Source: Pseudomonadota bacterium (GTDB lineage: Bacteria; Pseudomonadota; Gammaproteobacteria; Burkholderiales; Burkholderiaceae_B). Taken from it: a stretch of DNA of 64,000 bases. This document shows positions 51,582 to 60,036 of this stretch, one piece after another (position 1 is the stretch's first letter; the number at the start of each line of letters is the position of its first letter). The notes under the pieces are model-generated. The model was not told the DNA's origin, searched no databases, and saw only the letters and a program-made list of their open reading frames with translations. The position numbers and the translations under genes are program-made. Where the stretch lies: positions 124,001 through 188,000 of the forward strand of contig JAEXOO010000028.1 in the NCBI GenBank assembly GCA_023439305.1, given 5' to 3'.

Positions 51582-52804
51582 CCACGGTGGTCATCCTGGG
51601 CGCCGGCCAGGCCGGCGGCTGGGTCGCCCGCACCTTGCGCGACCAGGGCTTTGCAGGCCGCATCGTACTGGTAGGCCAGGAAAGCCACGCACCCTACGAG
51701 CGCCCGCCCTTGTCCAAGGACATTCTGCTGGGCCAGGGCACGAGCGTGGCTGAACTGACTCTGCTGGACGCCCAGACCATGCAGACGCTGAACATCGAAG
51801 CCCTGCTGGGCCGCCGCGCCCAGCGCATAGCCCGCGACGACAAGACGGTGACGCTGGATGACGGCAGCGAGCTGGCCTACGACCATCTGGTCCTGGCCAC
51901 CGGCGGGCGCGCCCGCCAATTGCTGCCCGAACTGGCGGACCATCCGCGCATGTTCACGCTGCGCACCCTGGACGATGCCCTGCGCCTGAAGGAATCCCTG
52001 TCCCAACCCAGTCGCCTGCTGATCATCGGCGGCGGCTGGATCGGGCTGGAAGTGGCCGCGACGGCACGCCAACTGGGTCACGACGTGACCGTGCTGGAAG
52101 CGGCGGCTCGCCTGTGCCAGCGCAGCGTCTGCGCCGCCATGTCGGACGAATTGGCCAAAGTGCATCGGGAACAAGGCGTGGATCTGCGCCTGGGCGTGAC
52201 CGCCTCGGACGTCCAGCCTGACGGCGACGGCTTCACTGCCACCCTGTCCGACGGCTCGACCTCGTCCTACAGCCACATCGTCATGGCGGCCGGGCTGCTG
52301 GCCAACGACGAGCTGGCCGTGGAAGCCGGCCTGCCCTGCCAGCAAGGGGTGATCGTGGACGAACAGTGCCGCAGCACCGACCCGCATATTTACGCCGCCG
52401 GCGATGTGGCCTTGCGCCCGGATGATGGACAGCGTCCCGCCCTACGCCTGGAGTCCTGGCAGAACGCCCAGGACCAAGGCATGGCCGTCGCGCAGTCCAT
52501 ACTGGGCCAGGATGTGAACTACCTGCCCACGCCGCTGGTATGGTCGCAGCAGTATGACCGCTTCATACAAATCTGCGGCCATGTGGATCAGGCCCAGGCC
52601 ACGGCTGTGCGTCCGTTGAAGCAAGGCGGCAGCCTGCGCTTTTATCTGGATGCGCAAAGCGCCTTGCAAGGCGTCATCGGCATTAATGCCGGACGAGACT
52701 GGCGCGCCGCGCGCGCACTGGTGGAACGCCGGGAAACCGTGGACCCGCTCATGCTGGCCGACCCCGCCCTCGCTCTGAATAAACTGCCCCAGGCGCTGGC
52801 CTGA
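51578..52804 (+). CDS. NAD(P)H ferredoxin reductase of the oxygenase system
   Basis: FAD-dependent pyridine nucleotide-disulfide type reductase, 408 residues, of the BphA4/NagAa-like glutathione-reductase-like class. FAD site VVILGAGQAGGWVARTLR, NAD site LLIIGGGWIGLEVAATARQLG, and the second FAD motif IYAAGDVAL are in place. Electron supply for the Rieske ferredoxin encoded just before it. Confidence 0.93.
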   Translation: MTTVVILGAGQAGGWVARTLRDQGFAGRIVLVGQESHAPYERPPLSKDILLGQGTSVAELTLLDAQTMQTLNIEALLGRRAQRIARDDKTVTLDDGSELAYDHLVLATGGRARQLLPELADHPRMFTLRTLDDALRLKESLSQPSRLLIIGGGWIGLEVAATARQLGHDVTVLEAAARLCQRSVCAAMSDELAKVHREQGVDLRLGVTASDVQPDGDGFTATLSDGSTSSYSHIVMAAGLLANDELAVEAGLPCQQGVIVDEQCRSTDPHIYAAGDVALRPDDGQRPALRLESWQNAQDQGMAVAQSILGQDVNYLPTPLVWSQQYDRFIQICGHVDQAQATAVRPLKQGGSLRFYLDAQSALQGVIGINAGRDWRAARALVERRETVDPLMLADPALALNKLPQALA

Positions 52805-52818
52805 CAAGGAACATGCCC

Positions 52819-53211
52819 ATGGATCACCACTCCGCCTACACGGCCTGTCTGCAACTGGCCAGCCGCTTCTACCTGAGCCTGGACAGCTCGGACACACCCG
52901 GCCTCTTGGCCTGCGTGACCGAGAACACGGTCTGGCACCGCCAGGGTCAGGCCCTGCAAGGCCGCGAGGCCATCTCGCAAGCGCTGGCGGCACGCAATGC
53001 GGCGCGCATCACCTGTCATCAGATCAGCAACTTTGATCTTCAAGCCGAAACGGACTCCGAAGCCGTGGCTAACTACTACGTCACGGTCTACGACAATCAG
53101 GGCCCGCAAGGCGCCCTGCAGCTCAAGACCATCATGCGCAGTCAGGACCGTTTCCAACGAATGGACGGCCAATGGACATTGCTGTCCAAGCGCAGCAGCA
53201 AGCATCTTTAA
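52819..53211 (+). CDS. SnoaL/NTF2-like protein
   Basis: The 130-residue protein has an NTF2-like fold pattern: LASRFYLSLDSSDTPGLLAC at the start, VWHRQGQALQGREAISQAL, and a C-terminal strand set DRFQRMDGQWTLLSKRSS. Catalytic role unknown; similar proteins act as isomerases, hydratases or accessory proteins. ATG 52819 is preferred over ATG 52813 since AAGGA (52806-52810) is better spaced. Confidence 0.7.
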   Translation: MDHHSAYTACLQLASRFYLSLDSSDTPGLLACVTENTVWHRQGQALQGREAISQALAARNAARITCHQISNFDLQAETDSEAVANYYVTVYDNQGPQGALQLKTIMRSQDRFQRMDGQWTLLSKRSSKHL

Positions 53212-53253
53212 CGCAGTACTTTCATCATCCAGAAATAGGGGGGAGCAGTAGAC

Positions 53254-54246
53254 ATGCTCACACAAAAATTCATCAAGACCAGCCTGCGACTGGCCCTGGG
53301 CACCTTGCTTGGCGCCGGACTGACGTTGGGCAGCGCTGCGCAAGCGGCGGATTACCCGGAACGTGCGATCACCGTGATCGTGCCCTTCCCGGCGGGCGGC
53401 GGCGGCGACACGCTGGCGCGCATCGCTACGGAAGCCATCGGACGTCAATTGAACCAGACGCTGATCGTGGAAAACCGTCCCGGCGCCGGCGGCAATATCG
53501 GCACCTCGCAAGTGGCCCGCGCCAAACCCGACGGCTACACACTGGGCTACGGCACCAACGGCACTGGCGCCATCAACCATTGGCTGTATTCCAATCCCGG
53601 CTACTCCAATGACGACCTGGAGCCCATTTCCCGCCTGACGACCATCGCCGCCGCCATGGTGGTCAATCCAGACAGCCAGTACAAAACCGTCCAGGATCTG
53701 GTCGATTTCGGCAAAGCCAACCCCGACAGCCTGACTTGCGGCTCGGCCGGCAACGGCACCACTTCGCACCTGGCCTGTGAGCTGTTCAAGCAGATGACCG
53801 GCATTCAAGTCCTGCATATCCCCTACAAGGGAGGCGCTGCAGCCATGACCGACCTGATGGGCGGCCGCGTGGACCTGCTGATCGACGTGATGCCCAACCT
53901 GACCGGCCAGATCGAAGCCGGCAAGTTGCGCCCGCTGGCCGTCACCATGACCAAGCGCCTGGATTCGCACCCTACCATCCCGACCATGGAAGAAGCCGGC
54001 GTGCCAGGCTATGAGTTCTTTGCATGGGATGCCATCTGGGCCCCCAAGGGCACGCCTCAGGAAGTCCTGGACCGCCTGAACGACGCAGCCCGCAAGGCCA
54101 TGAGCGATCCCAAGACGGTGGAAATCCTGAAGGCCCGTGGCGCCGATACGGCCCCCACCAGCCGCGAAGAGCTGGCCGCCTTCGTGAAAGAGGAATACAC
54201 CCGCCTGGGTGAAGTTGTGAAAAAGTCCGGCGCCCGCGTCGACTAA
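53254..54246 (+). CDS. Bug-family periplasmic binding protein of the aromatic operon
   Basis: TctC-type binding protein, 330 residues. Sec signal ending AQAAD near residue 31, then YPERAITVIVPFPAGGGGDT, LIVENRPGAGGNIGT, and LHIPYKGGAAAM. Starts after a GGGGGAG stretch. Last gene of the aromatic operon, so probable capture of the aromatic substrate; no TctAB genes nearby. A terminator follows. Confidence 0.92.
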   Translation: MLTQKFIKTSLRLALGTLLGAGLTLGSAAQAADYPERAITVIVPFPAGGGGDTLARIATEAIGRQLNQTLIVENRPGAGGNIGTSQVARAKPDGYTLGYGTNGTGAINHWLYSNPGYSNDDLEPISRLTTIAAAMVVNPDSQYKTVQDLVDFGKANPDSLTCGSAGNGTTSHLACELFKQMTGIQVLHIPYKGGAAAMTDLMGGRVDLLIDVMPNLTGQIEAGKLRPLAVTMTKRLDSHPTIPTMEEAGVPGYEFFAWDAIWAPKGTPQEVLDRLNDAARKAMSDPKTVEILKARGADTAPTSREELAAFVKEEYTRLGEVVKKSGARVD

Positions 54247-54255
54247 GCTTCGTTC

Positions 54256-54313
54256 GGCCCGGCTCCCCGCCGGGCCAAATCCGGCGCCTGTTCTGGCGCC
54301 GGCCCCCTTTTTT
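54256..54313 (+). terminator. Terminator of the aromatic operon
   Basis: Two consecutive perfect stems: GGCCCGGC with GCCGGGCC (about 54256-54276) and CCGGCGCC with GGCGCCGG (about 54281-54302). The second is followed by CCCCC and six T. This ends the operon that begins at about 46.4 kb, 10-70 bases after the last stop. Confidence 0.85.
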
Positions 54314-54316
54314 CTG

Positions 54317-55270
54317 TTACCCGCGCCGCCTTTGTCCACACAGCCATAGTGGCTGGCTAAACCAATCCTGCGGAAAACCCAGTAACGCATACTTATCCAA
54401 GTCTGGATAGCGCTCAAATAAAGCACCGATCTCGGTAGTCCAATCCGGCCCTTGGCGAATACTGCTACAGACGTAATGAATCACGCACGCCATTACGAAA
54501 AAACTCCGGCTACCGTCGAAACTCAATCCACGCTTCCGATAGCTCTTAGGTGTCACACTGCTTTGTGCACCTAATAGGCGTCCATGATGAGCAACTACGT
54601 TCCTCAAGACAGAAAGGGCATGCAGCCAACTGGCAAAGACATGATCGTCCTCTACTTTGAAACGCTTGCAAATGCCTATGCGACAAGCACGATCCGCCAA
54701 TGTCATATAAGCATGGGACCAAGCCCCGAATGACAAGCACTCGCTGATGACCCAACTAGGAGGCAAAGCTGGAGAATCATATGTCTGCTTATAGTGCGCA
54801 ATAAACGCCTTGTCCTGCATGCGCGCTACTTCCACTTCAATTTTTTGCAGAAACGAGCGCTGCGTCAGCGATACGCCGCGTGCTGCTGGGCCAAAGACCG
54901 AGGCCTTCAGAAACCAATGCGGTCCGCCCCCCTGTACCATGACCTCGGAGAATACGGTGCGGACCATGATTTCGATCGACTCCAACGCCGACGCCGTGAT
55001 GCGGCGAAGCTCGCGATCAAATTCGTACCGCCGAATCGCATCGTCAAAACAAGCACCACTTTTAAAAGTCTTTGCAACCTTGTCCTGCCACGGATACCAA
55101 TAGCCTTTCATTCGAAAGGCTCCGATCTGTTGCAAATAAGGCAGTGCGGAATCTACATTCACCACCATCCCCTGACGCCGCAACTTGGCGATCAGTTCGA
55201 TGGCAGTCAAAGCACGTTTATTGAAATGTCTGGGCCTGCACACACCCCGCGCATTACTGTGTTTCTCCAT
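54317..55270 (-). CDS. Abi_2-family (AbiD/AbiF-like) abortive infection protein with HEPN motif
   Basis: Predicted phage-defence protein of 317 residues. It has the Abi_2 layout: N-terminal NKRALTAIELIAKLRRQG, YLQQIGAFRMKGYWYPW, an Arg-rich helix RYEFDRELRRIT, and the HEPN-type RNase motif RNVVAH (Arg-x4-His) about 80 residues before the end. Members cause growth arrest on infection, probably by RNA cleavage. ATG 55270 is chosen; the open frame extends to 55369. Neighbouring genes are metabolic, so this is a solitary defence insertion with its own upstream inverted repeat. Confidence 0.8.
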   Translation of the reverse strand: MEKHSNARGVCRPRHFNKRALTAIELIAKLRRQGMVVNVDSALPYLQQIGAFRMKGYWYPWQDKVAKTFKSGACFDDAIRRYEFDRELRRITASALESIEIMVRTVFSEVMVQGGGPHWFLKASVFGPAARGVSLTQRSFLQKIEVEVARMQDKAFIAHYKQTYDSPALPPSWVISECLSFGAWSHAYMTLADRACRIGICKRFKVEDDHVFASWLHALSVLRNVVAHHGRLLGAQSSVTPKSYRKRGLSFDGSRSFFVMACVIHYVCSSIRQGPDWTTEIGALFERYPDLDKYALLGFPQDWFSQPLWLCGQRRRG

Positions 55271-55351
55271 CGAGGACTCTTGCAAGTTGCGCCCGTCTGC
55301 CAGGCCCCAAACGTGAAAAACCCGCCTTTTGCACGATCTTGTAAAAGATAC

Positions 55352-55367
55352 GTTATCCGTAGATAAC
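55352..55367. promoter_or_regulatory. Inverted repeat upstream of the Abi gene
   Basis: GTTATC (55352-55357) and GATAAC (55362-55367) flank a 4-base centre, about 80 bases before the Abi start on the minus strand. Candidate operator or promoter-proximal hairpin. Confidence 0.35.
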
Positions 55368-55449
55368 ACGTGTGGCGGGTTGCGTTGAGATCAGTATCGG
55401 AGACATACGACAAGCCGTCAATGCAGGGCCTGGACAAATCCGCGCATCT

Positions 55450-56364
55450 CTACAGAATCGTCCGATTCCCATTGCGATCCATCTCGAACACCTTGAATTG
55501 CTGCAGATAGTGCCGCAGCCACAGAGATGCCTGGCCCAGTTGCGCCTGACGCGACCACAACAGGTCCACGCCCACCACCCAATCCGTGTGCGGGTAGGCC
55601 TGCAAGGGCAGTTCCACCAGTTCGCCCGATTCGATTTCACGCAAAATGGACTGGCGCGGCAGCGTGGTCCAGCCCAGCCCCGCACGAGTCATCTCCAGCA
55701 AAGCTGAATAGCTTTCCGCCTGCCAACTGTTGCCGGCCTCCAGATATTCTGTCGACGGCAAGCGATGCCCGTGCGCCGCAAAGGCCAGGCGACGGTGCGC
55801 GCGCAATTCGGCAAAGCTGATGGAATCGCGCTGCGCCAGCGGATGATCCCGTTGCACCACATGCGTCAGAATCAGCTTGCCCATCTGCCGAAACGCAACA
55901 CCGCGCGGATACGCCGGTTGCGAAAACGCAATGCCCAGGTCCACCTCCCCTTGCTGCACCAACACCGACACATCGCCGTCCATGGGATGGCGGATGGTCA
56001 CGTCCAGATAGGGAAACTGACGCGCCAGCTCCTGCAGCGGCGGTACCAGCACGGGATACGGCACTTCGATGGCCAGCAGCAATTCGGACTGGGGCGTATC
56101 CACCAATTGCCGGGCATGCATTTCCAGGTGTGCACAACGGTCCAGCACCAGTTCAGCCTGGCGCAGCAACTGCTCGCCCGCGGGACTGAGCACCGGCAAC
56201 TTGGCCTGGCGGTCAAACAACTCCACGCCCAGATCCACCTCCAGGTTGGCCACCGCCGCGCTGACCGTGGACTGACTCTTGCCCAGCCGGCGCGCCGCCG
56301 CCGAAAACGACCCTTGTCGGGCCACTGCACCAAACATTTCCAACTGCTCGATCGAGAACCGCAT
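55450..56364 (-). CDS. LysR-family transcriptional regulator
   Basis: The 304-residue regulator has the LysR helix-turn-helix (AVARQGSFSAAARRLGKSQSTVSAAVANLE, residues about 12-41) and a periplasmic-binding-like effector domain. Divergent from the NCS2 permease/deaminase pair with a LysR-type dyad in between, so it probably controls purine uptake and deamination. Effector not known; a purine base is likely from context. Confidence 0.9.
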   Translation of the reverse strand: MRFSIEQLEMFGAVARQGSFSAAARRLGKSQSTVSAAVANLEVDLGVELFDRQAKLPVLSPAGEQLLRQAELVLDRCAHLEMHARQLVDTPQSELLLAIEVPYPVLVPPLQELARQFPYLDVTIRHPMDGDVSVLVQQGEVDLGIAFSQPAYPRGVAFRQMGKLILTHVVQRDHPLAQRDSISFAELRAHRRLAFAAHGHRLPSTEYLEAGNSWQAESYSALLEMTRAGLGWTTLPRQSILREIESGELVELPLQAYPHTDWVVGVDLLWSRQAQLGQASLWLRHYLQQFKVFEMDRNGNRTIL

Positions 56365-56377
56365 ACCGCCTCCGAAC

Positions 56378-56417
56378 TATCGGTTTTTTCGATAAATATT
56401 AATTATGTTCAATTGAA
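56378..56417. promoter_or_regulatory. LysR-type dyad and adjacent palindrome
   Basis: TATCG-N7-CGATA (56378-56394) fits the T-N11-A LysR box and starts 14 bases from the LysR start codon. A second 10-bp palindrome, TTCAATTGAA, lies at 56408-56417. Together they occupy the gap between the divergent genes. Confidence 0.6.
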
Positions 56418-56488
56418 AAACTGATTGATGATAGCAACAAGCTCGCTGAGAAGAGCATTGCGTGGCACTGACCATAAAGGAGACAGCC

Positions 56489-57862
56489 ATGAAACATTCC
56501 ACTTCGGTTCATCCCGTAGATGAACTCTTGCCACTGCGCCAACTGGCCAGTTTCGGCCTGCAGCACGTGCTGGTGATGTATGCCGGCGCGGTGGCCGTGC
56601 CCCTGATTCTGGGCAGCGCCCTGGGGCTGACAACCGAGCAGATGATCACCCTGATTAATGCCAACCTGTTGACCTCGGGCGTGGCCACCTTGATCCAGAC
56701 CATAGGCTTCTGGCGCTTCGGCGCCCGCCTGCCCCTGATCCAGGGCTGCTCCTTCATTGCCATCGCCCCCATGATCATGATCGGGCAGCAGTACGGCCTG
56801 ACCACGGTGTTTGGCGCGGTCATCGCCGCCGGCGCGCTGACCATCGTCATTGCTCCACTGTTCAGCCGCCTGCTCAAACTGTTTCCGCCCGTCGTCATCG
56901 GCAGCCTGATCACCGTCATCGGTATTTCCCTGATGCCGGCGGCCGCCATCTGGCTGGGCGGCGGCAATCCCGATGCGGCGGATTTCGGCGCCCCTGCCAA
57001 CCTGCTGCTGGGCTTGGCCACCATCGTCATCACGCTGTTCATCCATGCGCGATTTTCCGGTTTCGTAGGCAATCTGTCGGTTCTGATCGGCCTGCTGTGC
57101 GGCACGGCCATTGCCATGCTGATGGGCTACACGGACTTCAGCCGCGTCGGACAAGCGGCCTGGTTCGAACTGAGCCCACCCTTTGCCTTCGGCATGCCCG
57201 AGTTCGCCCTTGCGCCCACGCTGGTCATGATGATGGCCATGTTGGTCATCATGGCCGAGACCACCGGCAACGTGCTGGCCATCGGCAAGATCACCGGCAA
57301 GCACGCCAACCAGACCACGCTGGGCGACGCTTTCCGGGCCGACGGCCTGTCCACCATGCTGGGCGGCCTGTTCAACAGCTTCCCCTATAACGCCTTCACC
57401 CAGAATACGGGGCTGATCGCCATGTCCAACGTGCGCAGCCGCTACGTGGTGGCCGCCGCTGGCGTGATCATGATTCTGATGGGCCTGTTCCCCAAGCTGG
57501 GCGCACTGATCGCCACCATTCCCCGTCCTGTGCTGGGCGGCTGCGCCATCGTCATGTTCGGCATGACGACCGTGGCCGGCATCCAGGAGCTGAGCCGCGT
57601 GAAATTCGAAGGCACCCGCAATGGCCTGATCGTGGCGGTGTCCGTCAGCGTGGGCGTGCTGCCCATGTCCCTGCCTGCGCTGTTCCAACGCGTGGAAGGC
57701 CCCATGAAACTGTTTGTGGAAAGCGGCATCTTCCTGGCTGCCATCACCGCCATTGTGCTGAACCTGCTTCTGAACACCCGAGAAACCCTGGCGAGCGCCG
57801 GCCCTGTCGACGAACCCGCCACCCCCACCCTGACACAAGAACAAGGAGCCCAACATGGATAA
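56489..57862 (+). CDS. NCS2-family purine (xanthine/urate) permease
   Basis: Second nucleobase permease of the window, 457 residues. Family hallmarks are FGLQHVLVMYAGAVAVPLI, the TM8 segment MAETTGNVLAIGKITGK and the NAT signature QNTGLIAMSNVRSR. AAAGGAGA (56477-56483) selects ATG 56489 over GTG 56462. It overlaps the deaminase gene by 8 bases, which links uptake to purine deamination. Confidence 0.92.
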   Translation: MKHSTSVHPVDELLPLRQLASFGLQHVLVMYAGAVAVPLILGSALGLTTEQMITLINANLLTSGVATLIQTIGFWRFGARLPLIQGCSFIAIAPMIMIGQQYGLTTVFGAVIAAGALTIVIAPLFSRLLKLFPPVVIGSLITVIGISLMPAAAIWLGGGNPDAADFGAPANLLLGLATIVITLFIHARFSGFVGNLSVLIGLLCGTAIAMLMGYTDFSRVGQAAWFELSPPFAFGMPEFALAPTLVMMMAMLVIMAETTGNVLAIGKITGKHANQTTLGDAFRADGLSTMLGGLFNSFPYNAFTQNTGLIAMSNVRSRYVVAAAGVIMILMGLFPKLGALIATIPRPVLGGCAIVMFGMTTVAGIQELSRVKFEGTRNGLIVAVSVSVGVLPMSLPALFQRVEGPMKLFVESGIFLAAITAIVLNLLLNTRETLASAGPVDEPATPTLTQEQGAQHG

Positions 57863-58361
57863 CATCGTCACCCAACACGCCGGCCTGAGCGCGCGCGACA
57901 TGGAATTGCTGCGCCAGACCATCGCCCTGTCGGAAGAGTCCAAGGCTCGAGGCCGTCACCCCTTCGCCGCCCTGGTGGCCGACAAGGACGGCAACATCGT
58001 CTGCACGGCCGGCAACAACTCCATGCCGCCCGAAGGCGATCCGACCCAGCACGCGGAACTGCGCGCCGCGGCCGAAGCCGCCCGCCTGCTGCCGCCCGAC
58101 GCCTTGGCCGATTGCACCTTGTACACCAGCGCGGAACCCTGCTGCATGTGTTCGGGCGCCATTTACTGGTGTGGGATCGGGCGCGTGGTCTATGCCCTGG
58201 CCGAGGAAAGTCTGCTGGTGCTGACTGGCGACCATCCCGAGAACCCCACCTTCTCTCTGCCCTGCCGCGAAGTCTTCGCCCGAGGCCAGCGCAAAGTCAG
58301 CGTCTTCGGCCCTCTGATTGAAGATGAAGCCGCCACCCCGCACCACGGCTTCTGGAAATAA
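57855..58361 (+). CDS. Zinc-dependent nucleobase deaminase, probably guanine deaminase
   Basis: CMP/dCMP-deaminase fold protein of 168 residues. Zinc ligands and catalytic Glu are in THAELRAA-like sequence (QHAELRA, near residue 59) and SAEPCCMCSGAIYWCGI (near 95). The C-terminus PHHGFWK resembles bacillary guanine deaminase more than TadA. Coupled to the purine permease by an 8-base overlap, so guanine to xanthine is the likely reaction. Confidence 0.82.
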   Translation: MDNIVTQHAGLSARDMELLRQTIALSEESKARGRHPFAALVADKDGNIVCTAGNNSMPPEGDPTQHAELRAAAEAARLLPPDALADCTLYTSAEPCCMCSGAIYWCGIGRVVYALAEESLLVLTGDHPENPTFSLPCREVFARGQRKVSVFGPLIEDEAATPHHGFWK

Positions 58362-58499
58362 GGTCCATTCCCGCCCGCGCGTCCGCCGCGCGGGCACTGA
58401 CCACATGGACGGCAAGTTCTTCACGCCGCCTGAGCGGGACAAGCATTACAATCCACCGGGCGTGCGGCCCATGGGGACCGCAGCCCACTCACCCCTGCC

Positions 58500-59375
58500 A
58501 TGTCCCCCAAAGACCTACGCGATCTGTTCCTGCTGGCTGCCATCTGGGGCGGCTCGTTCCTGTTCACGCTCAAGGCCGTGCCCGCCTTCGGCCCCTTTCC
58601 CCTGACTGTCGTGCGCGTCGGCGCCAGCGCCATCGCCTTGATGAGCTACCTGTCACTGACGGGGCGCCTGAATGCCTTCTTGCAAAACTGGAAAGCCATC
58701 TTCGGGCTGGGCATTCTGAATGCTGCTTTTCCCTTCGCGCTGTATGCCTACGCCGCCCTGCGGCTGGAATCAGGCCTGCTGGCCGTACTCAACGCCATGG
58801 CTCCCTTGTTCGGCGCGCTGGTAGCGCGGCTGTGGCTGCAGGAACGCCTGTCGCGCAGCCGCATACTGGGTTTGTTCGTCGGTTTCCTGGGGATCGTAAT
58901 TCTGGTCTACGACAAATTGTCCTTCAGCCAGGGAGCGCAAGGCTGGGCCGTGCTGGCCGCCTTGCTGGCCACCGTGTTTTACGGGGTGTCTACCAATTAC
59001 ACGGCGCGCTACCTGCGCGGCGTGGAACCACGCGCCGTGGCCGCCGGCAGCATGGTCAGCGCCACCCTGGTGCTGCTGCCCTTCGCACTGATCTGGTGGC
59101 CCGAACAGACCCCACCCCTGTCCTCGTGGGGCGCAGCCCTGTCGCTGTCCTTGTTGTGCACGGCGATCGCCTACCTGATTTTCTACCGCTTGCTGGCCAA
59201 CGTAGGCCCGTCCAAAACCATTACTGTGACTTTTCTGGTGCCACCCTTCGGCGTGTTCTGGGGCACGCTGTTGCTGGGCGAAGTTCTGACGCTGCAGATG
59301 CTGGCCGGCATGGCCACGGTATTGCTGGGCACCTTGCTGGCCACGGGTGTGATAGGCCGGCGCAAGGCCGCCTGA
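58500..59375 (+). CDS. EamA/DMT-family transporter
   Basis: Inner-membrane transporter of the drug/metabolite superfamily, 291 residues. Ten hydrophobic helices form two EamA repeats; FLLAAIWGGSFLFTLKAVPAF at the start and PLFGALVARLWLQERLS are typical. Substrate unknown. Gene stands alone, 138 bases after the deaminase. Confidence 0.88.
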   Translation: MSPKDLRDLFLLAAIWGGSFLFTLKAVPAFGPFPLTVVRVGASAIALMSYLSLTGRLNAFLQNWKAIFGLGILNAAFPFALYAYAALRLESGLLAVLNAMAPLFGALVARLWLQERLSRSRILGLFVGFLGIVILVYDKLSFSQGAQGWAVLAALLATVFYGVSTNYTARYLRGVEPRAVAAGSMVSATLVLLPFALIWWPEQTPPLSSWGAALSLSLLCTAIAYLIFYRLLANVGPSKTITVTFLVPPFGVFWGTLLLGEVLTLQMLAGMATVLLGTLLATGVIGRRKAA

Positions 59376-59394
59376 CGCAACGCCGCCGGGGCGC

Positions 59395-59859
59395 CTATTC
59401 GTCCAGCGTGTCCTGGCCCTGCGCATGCAGCCAGGCAGCGTACCGCTCTTCCAGCACCGGGTACAAGGCCTCGTAAGACTCCCAATCATCGGGCACGTGG
59501 TAGATGGACGGCAGATCCGCGTTATCCAGAGTTTCCACATAATCGTCCAGGTAGAACTGATCATAGTAGAAGTCGGAAAACGCCTGGCCCTGCGGCGACA
59601 GGTCGTCGCGGACCAATACATCCTGGCAGCAGATCTGCAGCAGCTGAGAACCCTTGATCATGTGATCGCGGCACTGGCGCACCTCGTTGGGATATTGCGC
59701 CACCAGTTCGTCGGACAGCAATCGGCGCGACACCAGCCAGGCCAGATACATGCCCATGTGCGTGCGGCCGCCTTCGGGCCCCAGGTCCTGCGGGTAGTCT
59801 CCCCCGACGTGCCATTCAAGATCGTCGTATTTCACATGGTTGGAAGATGGCGTGTTCAC
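59395..59859 (-). CDS. Uncharacterised protein (probably DUF7832 family)
   Basis: The 154-residue acidic protein starts YDDLEWHVGGDYPQDLGPE and contains GGRTHMGMYLAWLVSRRL and FYYDQFYLDDYVETL with a final SIYHVPDDWESYEAL. I recognise this as a widespread family of unknown function; the DUF number is from memory. GTG 59859 is the start because a perfect AGGAGGT lies just upstream (plus-strand 59866-59872); the frame extends to 59979 without support. Convergent with the EamA gene. Confidence 0.7.
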   Translation of the reverse strand: MNTPSSNHVKYDDLEWHVGGDYPQDLGPEGGRTHMGMYLAWLVSRRLLSDELVAQYPNEVRQCRDHMIKGSQLLQICCQDVLVRDDLSPQGQAFSDFYYDQFYLDDYVETLDNADLPSIYHVPDDWESYEALYPVLEERYAAWLHAQGQDTLDE

Positions 59860-60036
59860 GGCGTTACCTCCTGGATGATGCGAAAAATGGGAAACCGGAA
59901 CCAGGCCGGTTAAAACCAGTATATCGACGGCCTGCACTTGAAAGTGTGACGAGCTGTCATAGCACGTGATGCTCGTCATGCCGCAAGCAGCTCCGGCAAG
60001 CCCATGAAGCCGCCCGGCCGGAGCGCGATGCCGGGG

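Noticed and set aside
52642..54426. 594-codon minus-strand frame opposite the reductase, SnoaL-like and Bug genes
   Set aside because: It spans three well-supported genes and has no recognisable domain; a codon-bias artefact.
56399..57943. 514-codon minus-strand frame opposite the NCS2 permease gene
   Set aside because: His/Gln/Gly-rich shadow typical of antisense to a membrane protein gene.
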